From: JAHJSA01 sp038204345
GTDB lineage: Bacteria; Actinomycetota; Thermoleophilia; RBG-16-64-13
DNA length: 7,280 bases
Direction: 5' to 3'
NCBI GenBank assembly: GCA_038204345.1
Contig: JBBRDB010000133.1
Coordinates: 1-7,280 of the forward strand
Part shown: positions 1-5,357 of the stretch, piece after piece
Layout: every line of letters starts with the position of its first letter
Position numbering within the stretch: the stretch's first letter is position 1
Notes under the pieces: model-generated
The model's input: the letters and a program-made list of their open reading frames with translations, nothing else
Database searches by the model: none
What the model was told of the DNA's origin: nothing
Made by a program: the position numbers and the translations under genes

Positions 1-224
1 GACATGTCGATCTCGGCGTAGGCCCGCTCACACAGGGCCAGCGTCGCCTCGACCACTTGGCGCGGCTCCCCCAGATAGGTGATGACGGAGCGGTTGTGGT
101 CGGCGTCGGAGGAGTAGTCCAGAAGGGTGACTCCCGGCGCCTCTCTCAGAGGTCCGACGATCCTCTCCACCTTGTCCAGGTCGCGACCTTCGCTTATGTT
201 GGGCACACACTCCATGAGCTTCAT
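1..224 (-). CDS. ftcD: Glutamate formimidoyltransferase, N-terminal part (cut by window edge)
   Basis: The first 74 codons are visible; the rest lies beyond position 1. The family moves the formimino group of N-formiminoglutamate to tetrahydrofolate in the cytoplasm, giving glutamate and 5-formimino-THF, the last step of the tetrahydrofolate branch of histidine degradation. The N-terminus shows the family signature VPNISEGR at residues 7-14 and the DADHNRSV segment at residues 40-47. The catalytic histidine expected near residue 80 is outside the window, so activity cannot be judged, nor whether a cyclodeaminase domain is fused. The ATG at 224 overlaps the hutI stop as ATGA, and a GAGG lies 8 nt upstream, so it is probably translated by coupling with hutI. 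Family assignment is secure; extent and fusion state are unknown. Confidence 0.93.
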   Translation of the reverse strand, partial: MKLMECVPNISEGRDLDKVERIVGPLREAPGVTLLDYSSDADHNRSVITYLGEPRQVVEATLALCERAYAEIDM

Positions 225-1528
225 CGGACCACCCTCGCTTGGTAGCGTGCTTCTTGGACATTCTCAGCCACGACGACCCCGTCTTTGATCACGGTGGCCA
301 CCGGGTTGACTCCCCAATGATATGGGATGGTGAGGTGGCTCGCAGTATCGAGTATGAGCAGGTCGGCGCGCTTACCGGCCTCCAGACTGCCTAGATCGCC
401 GTCCAGACCAACAGCGTGCGCTGCGTTGATCGTCGCCGCGAGGATCACCTCGGCGGCATTCATCTTCATCTGGGTGGACGCGATCGTGCCGATCAGGAAT
501 ACGTTCTCTGTGTAGCAGGTGCCGGGGTTGAAGTCGGTGGAAAGCGCCACACGCACTCCGCTCTCCAGAAGGCGCCGCGCCGGTGCATAGTCGCGCAGAC
601 CCAAGAAGAACACCGCCCCCGGCAAGAGCACCGCGGTGACTCCGGCGGCAGCCAGGGAGGAGATCCCCGCCTCGCTCACATGGTCGAGGTGGTCGGCCGA
701 GACGGCGCCAAGTTCGGCGGCCAGTTCGGCGCCCCCTCCTGCCGTAAGCTGGTCGACGTGCAATTTGGGCCGCAACCCATGCGCTACGCCCGCTTCCAAC
801 ACCCGCCGGGCCTGATTCACGTCAAAGGCCCCCTCTTCGACGAAGACGTCGCAGAAACGTGCCAGCCCCAGCTCGGCAACCGCAGGGATCATCTCCCCCA
901 CGACTAGATCGACGTACCGATCGGCCCGCCCAGCGTACTCGTCCGGCACGGTGTGAGCCCCCAACAGGGTGGGGACCAACGTCTGCGGGGCGGCGTCCGC
1001 CAAGTCGCGGTAGACCTCGAGTATGCGCAACTCGTCGTCCAATGTGAGCCCGTAGCCCGACTTCACCTCGACAGTTGTCACGCCGTAGGCGAGCAAGGAT
1101 TCCAGGTGACGCGCGCCCTTGGAGAAGAGCTCGGCGCGGGAGGCTTCACGGGTGGCGCGCACCGTGCTCCTGATGCCCCCGCCGGCGGCGGCGATCTCGC
1201 GGTAGTCCCTGCCGGCGACGCGCATCTGGAACTCAGCGGCACGGTCGCCGCCGAAGACCGCGTGGGTGTGGCATTCCACCACTCCCGGCATGACCAGGCG
1301 CCCACCCGCATCGATCACGCGGGTGCGAGGACCGACGGTCACTGCTGCGAGCAGGTCCGGGTCCGGGCCCACCCAGACGATACGTCCCCCGGAGACCGCG
1401 ACGGCGCCGTTCGAGACGATGCCGAGCCCCCCAGCACAGGTCAGGAGCTCGCCGGCGTTCCGCACCACTAAATCGGCGTGGGTGGGCGCGGCGGGCGTGG
1501 CGGGCGTGGCGGCTGTATCAGGAATCAC
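221..1528 (-). CDS. hutI: Imidazolonepropionase
   Basis: This 435-residue protein belongs to the metal-dependent amidohydrolase superfamily and hydrolyses 4-imidazolone-5-propanoate to N-formiminoglutamate, step 3 of histidine degradation. Visible motifs are the metal-binding HTH of VECHTHAVFGG (H87, H89), VEVKSGYG (154-160), H257 in LHVDQ, H280 in SADHLDH and D332 in STDFNPGT. Their spacing matches the zinc ligands and active-site histidine known from Bacillus subtilis HutI (H80, H82, H249, H272, D324). The C-terminal NAAHAVGL and GKRADLLILD segments are typical of the fold. Length is close to the usual 400-430; the first 17 residues are an Ala/Pro/Thr-rich extension. The start is a GTG at 1528, chosen because GGAG sits 6 nt upstream. 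That start overlaps the preceding iron-sulfur gene by 11 nt, and the stop overlaps ftcD by ATGA. Confidence 0.97.
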   Translation of the reverse strand: MIPDTAATPATPAAPTHADLVVRNAGELLTCAGGLGIVSNGAVAVSGGRIVWVGPDPDLLAAVTVGPRTRVIDAGGRLVMPGVVECHTHAVFGGDRAAEFQMRVAGRDYREIAAAGGGIRSTVRATREASRAELFSKGARHLESLLAYGVTTVEVKSGYGLTLDDELRILEVYRDLADAAPQTLVPTLLGAHTVPDEYAGRADRYVDLVVGEMIPAVAELGLARFCDVFVEEGAFDVNQARRVLEAGVAHGLRPKLHVDQLTAGGGAELAAELGAVSADHLDHVSEAGISSLAAAGVTAVLLPGAVFFLGLRDYAPARRLLESGVRVALSTDFNPGTCYTENVFLIGTIASTQMKMNAAEVILAATINAAHAVGLDGDLGSLEAGKRADLLILDTASHLTIPYHWGVNPVATVIKDGVVVAENVQEARYQARVVR

Positions 1529-2546
1529 TGGACGCTCCGGCGATTGAGAGCGGATCCATCACGATGGCGTCCGCCGGGCATCCGGTGGCACACACCCCGC
1601 ACCCCCGACAGAGGTGTTCGAAGAAGGTGATCTCCAGGCGTGCGCCACCGGTGGCAGCAGCCTCTCTGGTGCGGGCGACGAACGCCCCGAAGGGACAGCG
1701 CCGAGCGCATCGTCCGCAGCTGGTGCAGAGATCGGGCAGGTGTCGGGCTAGGTGGCGACTGCGGGGCCAGAGCTTCTCAGCGCCGAGACGGGCACTCACC
1801 AGGTGTGGGTAGCAACAGTCGGCACAGCAGTTGCAGATGGCGCCGGTGATGACGCCGTCCACCTCGGCCACCTCGCCGGTCTGCATCAGACCCGCTTTGT
1901 TGGCGTCACGGACGATCTGCAGCGCGCGCTCTCGCGAGATCTCCCACCCCACCCCCCGCTCGTTGCTGAAGCGGATGCAGGTGTTCACCGGTTTCGAACA
2001 GGCACCCATCATGCTGCGACAGTTGCAGGGCCACAAGTAGATGAGCTCGACGCGGTCGAGTAGTGCCTCCGCCTCGTGCAGTAGCAGATACTCGGAATTC
2101 TCCAAGTGGGGATCCGGTTCCAGCCCGGCACGCAGAGCCTCTATCTGGGGACGCTTGCGCTCGAGGTAGGCATCCTGCTCCCACCGATTGAGGTCCGCGC
2201 GCAGCTCCTCCGGGACGTCTTTCCATCCTTCGAAGATCGCCCAGATCTCGAAGCGGGCGTGGAAGTCCGCCAACATCACCGCTCCGTCCGGGGATCGGTT
2301 CACCATCCCGCGGTGATGCGCCCGCTCCACCGCAGCGTCGTCCATGTGCGGCAGCCGACGGCGCAGTTCGTCCACAGTCAGGGGCCCGCCGGCGAGCGCG
2401 TGCACCAGGAGCACGTCGGCCTCCTCGAAGAAGCGCTCCAGGTACGAGCCGAGAAAGTCCGGGGCTCCGAAATCCTGGACCAAGCATCCGGGATCGGACA
2501 AGGGGGCGTTGGCTGCAACGGGTGCGTGCGCGTGAGGATCGTGCAT
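1518..2546 (-). CDS. Cys-rich double [4Fe-4S] protein, candidate corrinoid reductase or electron carrier
   Basis: From the ATG at 2546 the protein has 342 residues. The C-terminal third carries two classical [4Fe-4S] motifs, C274-x2-C277-x2-C280-x3-C284-P and C313-x2-C316-x2-C319-x3-C323-P. Before them are two further Cys clusters: C174-N-C176-R with C183 and C190 (a CxCR...CxKPxxxC pattern), and C238-N-CC-AD-CC (238-245). I recall this combination from uncharacterised '4Fe-4S binding protein' families of anaerobes. Residues 30-100 look like a small helical or winged-helix-like domain. No membrane segment or signal peptide is seen, so it is probably cytoplasmic. By its position after the corrinoid and UroD-like genes it may re-reduce inactive Co(II) corrinoid, the job done by RamA-type activators elsewhere; this is inference. 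No clear Shine-Dalgarno precedes 2546 and the frame stays open upstream, so the start is uncertain. Confidence 0.82.
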   Translation of the reverse strand: MHDPHAHAPVAANAPLSDPGCLVQDFGAPDFLGSYLERFFEEADVLLVHALAGGPLTVDELRRRLPHMDDAAVERAHHRGMVNRSPDGAVMLADFHARFEIWAIFEGWKDVPEELRADLNRWEQDAYLERKRPQIEALRAGLEPDPHLENSEYLLLHEAEALLDRVELIYLWPCNCRSMMGACSKPVNTCIRFSNERGVGWEISRERALQIVRDANKAGLMQTGEVAEVDGVITGAICNCCADCCYPHLVSARLGAEKLWPRSRHLARHLPDLCTSCGRCARRCPFGAFVARTREAAATGGARLEITFFEHLCRGCGVCATGCPADAIVMDPLSIAGASSDS

Positions 2547-2932
2547 GCGTCGTCTCGATTCGCTGGAGGGACTACGCGCAGTCTGACCTACACCAGGGCG
2601 CTCGTCAACGCCGGCCCGCGGCCGTCCCACATTGGAGACCCATTCGTCCGTGCGAGGGGACGCAGAACAGGCTGATATTCCGCCCGCCTTCGCACAGTCG
2701 AACGTAAGCACCGGCTTGATCGTCTGACCCGATTGGGCGTCCGCCGCGAGCAGGGCCGGGAGCGGGAGCACGGATACGTCGGGATCGGCGGGTGCGAACG
2801 TGACAACGACCGGCGCCGCCACCTCCACGACCTCCCGGGATTCCCCGGACAGCCCCCGGGTGGCGCGCACGCGGGCCGCGGCGTCGTCCCGGCCGGCCGC
2901 TCCGTCATTGCCCGTCACGGCCTCACCGTCGA
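2547..2932 (-). other. Open stretch between uroD-like and iron-sulfur genes: N-terminal extension or decayed small gene
   Basis: This 386 nt stretch has no stop codon in the frame of the downstream iron-sulfur gene. A TTG at 2936 overlaps the uroD-like stop (TTGA) and has AAGGAG 11 nt upstream; a GTG lies at 2918. Starting there the protein would have 472 or 466 residues. Roughly the first 75 codons look coding: counted by hand, about 85% end in G or C, and the peptide contains varied sequence such as REVVEVAAPVVVTFAPADP. From about 2695 down to 2547 this drops to about 55%, more like non-coding DNA. I recognise no family. It could be a real N-terminal domain, a small gene fused by loss of its stop or by frameshift, or spacer DNA open by chance. 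No convincing terminator or promoter was seen. Confidence 0.4.
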
Positions 2933-4276
2933 TCAATAGATGCCGTACTCCTTGGTCGTATTGATCATGGCTTCGATGTTCTCCTGCTTGGCCGAGTCGG
3001 TGACTCCGCCCAAGTCCATGACGTAGCCTCCGCCGGGACCGGCTACGTCGATGAGGTGCTTGCAGTAGGTGGTCACCTCGGCCACCGTGCCCGCGTGCGC
3101 CAGCGACAGCGGCAGGTTCCCTTGGATGCAGGCCACCTGCCCGATGGTCTCCTTCGCCCGCTCCATGTCGGTCTGGTCGAAGAGCCACACGGTCTTGCCT
3201 TTCGGCAGATCGCAGATGGTCTCGAGACGCGACGCGTAGCGACCCTCGGCGAACAGGAAGGGCGTGAAGCCCTCCTCGATCAGTCCGAGGAGCACCGCGC
3301 GCAGGCTCGGCCAATAGAAGGTCTTGAACTGCTCCAAAGACATGAACCCGTCCGCGCCCTTGTGCAGGGGCATGAAGATGCCGGGGATCGTGTCGTTGGT
3401 GGCGTGGCGCAATGTCCACCGCACCATGAGCGGCGCCAGCCTGTTGCAGGCCTCGATCACCTTCTCCGGAGCACGGTAGAGGTCCATGAGCATGCCCCTC
3501 GTGCCGCGCAGCGAGTCACCGATGAAGTCGTAGGGCGCTTTCGAGAATCCGCCTCGGCCTCGAGCGAAGCCCTCGGCTTGGAGGGTGTCCACCGCCGGGA
3601 AGATCCGCTGCGCCCACGCTCCGACCTCTTCCGCCGCCGCCATGAGCTTCTTGAGTCCGGCGTGTACCTCGGGTATGCCCCAGGGACCCATGTTCAGCCT
3701 GCCGAACGGCATCTCCACGAGATCGAAAGGAGTACTCAAGAGCGAGAAACCTTCATATGCCCCCGCTATCCGAGGCGCATAGGTGGAGTAGAAGAAGTCT
3801 GTGGGATCTTCGATCAGGTGGTCGTACTCCTCGATCGACATCCACTCCTGGTCCTTGTACTGGAATCCGGCGTCCTCGGGTGTGCCGTGACCGGGCCAAT
3901 CGTACAGCCGGTACTCGAGCAGTTCGAAGGCCTTGCCCGGAATCGCCATGAAGCTCGGGGTCGCCATCACGTCCGCGCGGAAGTGGCGGTTGAACCGCAG
4001 GTAGGCGTCGGCCGCTTTGGAGTAGTCGTACATCGCTTCGTACGACGTATAGCCCGCCCAGTTGACCGGATACCACCCCATGTTCATGGAGACGGGCACC
4101 CGATCGGGCACACGCAGGCTGTAGGCGTCGCTGATTCGAGTCACGGCCGCTTTGTAGGTCGCCTCACCCTCCGGGCTCGCGAACTCGAAACCCGGCGGGT
4201 TCAGCCACGCCTCGTACCGATGGTCTCGCTTCTCTTCAGCCGTCAGCTCGGCCCAGCTCTTCTCGGTGACTCCCAT
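2933..4276 (-). CDS. Uroporphyrinogen decarboxylase-family (MtaA/CmuA-like) methyltransferase
   Basis: This 447-residue protein belongs to the URO-D superfamily, which besides haem-pathway decarboxylases includes corrinoid-dependent methyltransferases such as MtaA and the methyltransferase domain of CmuA. Seen here are PLHKGADGFMSLEQFKTFYWPSLR-like text at 303-326 (written in part), FAEGRYASRLE at 342-352, ACIQGN at 382-387 and a Gly-rich C-terminal strand at 414-424. Where MtaA-type enzymes have an HxC zinc site this protein has F-A-E, so zinc would need other ligands, perhaps E344 and C383; I recall related proteins with the same EG-x-Y-x2-RLE pattern. Its adjacency to the corrinoid gene (1 nt apart) argues for a methyltransferase role, either moving methyl from corrinoid to an acceptor such as tetrahydrofolate, or acting on a substrate. 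It is unlikely to be HemE. A strong Shine-Dalgarno supports the ATG at 4276. Confidence 0.88.
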   Translation of the reverse strand: MGVTEKSWAELTAEEKRDHRYEAWLNPPGFEFASPEGEATYKAAVTRISDAYSLRVPDRVPVSMNMGWYPVNWAGYTSYEAMYDYSKAADAYLRFNRHFRADVMATPSFMAIPGKAFELLEYRLYDWPGHGTPEDAGFQYKDQEWMSIEEYDHLIEDPTDFFYSTYAPRIAGAYEGFSLLSTPFDLVEMPFGRLNMGPWGIPEVHAGLKKLMAAAEEVGAWAQRIFPAVDTLQAEGFARGRGGFSKAPYDFIGDSLRGTRGMLMDLYRAPEKVIEACNRLAPLMVRWTLRHATNDTIPGIFMPLHKGADGFMSLEQFKTFYWPSLRAVLLGLIEEGFTPFLFAEGRYASRLETICDLPKGKTVWLFDQTDMERAKETIGQVACIQGNLPLSLAHAGTVAEVTTYCKHLIDVAGPGGGYVMDLGGVTDSAKQENIEAMINTTKEYGIY

Positions 4277-4277
4277 G

Positions 4278-4913
4278 CTAGCTCACCTCCACGTTCTGCT
4301 TCGCGAAAGTGACGGCGGCCATCGCATCCTCGCCGTAGGCCTCGGCACCCGTGTAGTTGCGAACGGTCTCGTCCATCTGTCCGCCCCCGATGATGACGTG
4401 CAGGCCGTCCGCAAGCCCGGCCTCATCGACTTGGGCGATAGTGCTCTTCATAGAGTCGAACGCCAATGAAAGGAACCCCGACAACGCCAGCACCCGCGGC
4501 CGGTGCTCGCGCACGGCCTCTACGAACTTCTCTTCGGGCACGTTGATGCCCAGATCGATCACTTCGAAGCCGTTGATGTCGAGCACGAAACCAACAATGT
4601 CCTTGCCGATGTCGTGGATGTCTCCGCGGACGGTCCCGAGGACCACTCGGCCCAACTTCTCGCGCCGGACCGCCCCCGCGGCCATCTTGGGCTTCAGCAG
4701 CTCTGCGATCCGCCTGAGCATCTCACCGGACAGCATCAACTCGGGTAGGAAGAAGCTACCCTCCTCGAACCGGTCGCCGACGATCTGCATGGCCTCCTGA
4801 CCCAGGTCGAGGATCGATTGCGGATCCTCCCCCCTCTCCAGCATCTCCTCGACGATCCGGAGCGCATCCTTCTCCTTCATACCGACAATTGCTTCCACGA
4901 GTTCATGTGCCAT
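4278..4913 (-). CDS. Methyl-carrying corrinoid (cobalamin-binding) protein, MtaC/MttC type
   Basis: This 211-residue cytoplasmic protein is a methyl carrier of the methylotrophic corrinoid family, alternating between Co(I) and methyl-Co(III). It has the two expected domains: an N-terminal helical cap (about residues 1-85, with VGDRFEEGSFFLPELMLS-type text) and a B12-binding Rossmann domain. The cobalamin motif D-x-H-x2-G is present as D98-I-H100-D-I-G103, where H100 would be the lower cobalt ligand. S145-GF-L148 and the triple glycine at 176-178 match the other B12-contact loops. Length is typical for MtaC, MttC and MtgC homologues. An in-frame ATG at 4922 would add three residues; GAGGGGAG directly abuts that codon but is 9 nt from the ATG at 4913, so the latter is preferred slightly. 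Flanking MttB-like and UroD-like genes make it their probable shared partner. Confidence 0.94.
   Translation of the reverse strand: MAHELVEAIVGMKEKDALRIVEEMLERGEDPQSILDLGQEAMQIVGDRFEEGSFFLPELMLSGEMLRRIAELLKPKMAAGAVRREKLGRVVLGTVRGDIHDIGKDIVGFVLDINGFEVIDLGINVPEEKFVEAVREHRPRVLALSGFLSLAFDSMKSTIAQVDEAGLADGLHVIIGGGQMDETVRNYTGAEAYGEDAMAAVTFAKQNVEVS
4283..4290 (-). promoter_or_regulatory. Ribosome binding site for the uroD-like gene, inside the corrinoid gene
   Basis: On the minus strand the sequence GGAGGTGA ends 6 nt before the ATG at 4276. It lies within the last codons of the corrinoid protein gene, whose TAG stop is 1 nt from that ATG. The near-perfect Shine-Dalgarno fixes the start and implies tight co-expression of carrier and UroD-like partner. 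Confidence 0.85.
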
Positions 4914-5052
4914 ACGTGCCATCTCCCCTCGTCTGTGTGTGGAGACGCCCAGCCCGCCTCGGTGTCCGAGTACGGTTCCCGGAGCGCAACGCCTGCCGTC
5001 CGGACAGATCCGCGTCGGTCTATACGGCGCCCGCCCGGCACCGAACGAGAAA

Positions 5053-5093
5053 AGGACACTCCCACCACGCGATCGCGCGTAGGGAAGTGTCCT
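5053..5093 (-). terminator. Terminator-like hairpin, possible attenuator in the corrinoid gene leader
   Basis: On the minus strand an 8-bp stem AGGACACT/AGTGTCCT (5093-5086 with 5060-5053) continues through CCC/GGG and an inner ACGCG/CGCGT stem with a CGAT loop, leaving only small bulges. The transcript then reads TTTCTCGTT, a short and interrupted T tract. This looks like a moderate Rho-independent terminator. It lies about 60-100 nt downstream of the predicted start site and about 130 nt before the corrinoid start codon, so it could act as an attenuator. It could instead be a terminator for read-through from the mttB-like gene. Confidence 0.65.
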
Positions 5094-5141
5094 CAATTCC
5101 TTACTCGGCCCACGATCCCGCGCGGACGGAGAACCGTGACA

Positions 5142-5153
5142 GGTCGCGTGACC
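5142..5153. promoter_or_regulatory. Dyad GGTC-GCGT-GACC over the predicted start site, possible operator
   Basis: GGTC and GACC flank a 4 nt centre (GCGT), and the dyad covers the expected transcription start near 5152. A second CGTGAC copy at 5135-5140 repeats the one at 5147-5152 with a 12 nt period, slightly more than one helical turn. Such placement fits a repressor site, but the motif is short and no regulator gene is in the window. It could equally be a small RNA hairpin at the 5' end, next to another 4-bp hairpin at 5126-5137. Confidence 0.3.
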
Positions 5154-5158
5154 ACGAA

Positions 5159-5187
5159 ACAATAGTGCCCCCAGCCGCGCCGGTCAA
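5159..5187 (-). promoter_or_regulatory. Sigma70-like promoter for the corrinoid-uroD-ferredoxin-hutI-ftcD run
   Basis: Minus-strand TTGACC (5187-5182; five of six bases match TTGACA) is separated by exactly 17 nt from TATTGT (5164-5159; four of six match TATAAT). In GC-rich DNA this is a notable match. Transcription would begin near 5152, giving a leader of about 230-240 nt before the corrinoid gene. It implies that the downstream genes can be expressed separately from hutH and the mttB-like gene. Confidence 0.6.
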
Positions 5188-5357
5188 GCACGGCGGGCAC
5201 GCACGTTGGAAGCCAAGCTATACCGGAAGCGGACGAACCGACCATCTACCACGCCGCCCACGCATTCGAGCAGGCCGAGGATTGGCGGACCCGGTAGCCC
5301 GCCATCACGGCTCCCGCGGGGTCTCAACCCAGACGTCTCGATCCGGGCGCCGGACTC

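Larger units (their letters stand above)
4923..5357. other. Long intergenic region with promoter and leader, no gene seen
   Basis: This gap separates the mttB-like stop from the corrinoid gene and is the only long non-coding break in the window. Its lower half (5187-4923) holds the promoter, dyad and hairpin listed separately. Next to the corrinoid start are GAGGGGAG (4930-4923) and a small hairpin (CGTCT/AGACG, 4930-4947) whose loop CTCC could pair with that purine tract; any effect on translation is speculative. The upper part (5188-5357) shows only a weak 4-bp hairpin at 5319-5330 and nothing else I can name. Open frames crossing the region have poor codon character. Confidence 0.7.

Noticed and set aside
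2937..3419. Upstream continuation of the iron-sulfur frame across the 3' part of the uroD-like gene
   Set aside because: It overlaps a well-supported gene on the same strand in another frame and its peptide is Arg/His/Gly-rich with no family features; it is open only because of high GC.
2933..4276. Haem-biosynthesis uroporphyrinogen decarboxylase (HemE)
   Set aside because: The protein is about 100 residues longer than HemE, lacks its N-terminal signature, and sits next to a corrinoid protein gene.
3056..4312. 418-codon open frame on the plus strand
   Set aside because: It is the complement of the uroD-like gene; the peptide is rich in Arg, His and Val with no recognisable domain, while the minus-strand protein has clear family motifs.
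5019..5024. TATAGA on the minus strand as a second promoter -10
   Set aside because: No acceptable -35 element occurs 16-18 nt upstream, unlike the promoter at 5159-5187.
4923..5162. N-terminal extension of the corrinoid protein to 294 residues
   Set aside because: It would translate the promoter -10 region and leader hairpin, exceeds the family length, and the Shine-Dalgarno and homology begin at 4922/4913.
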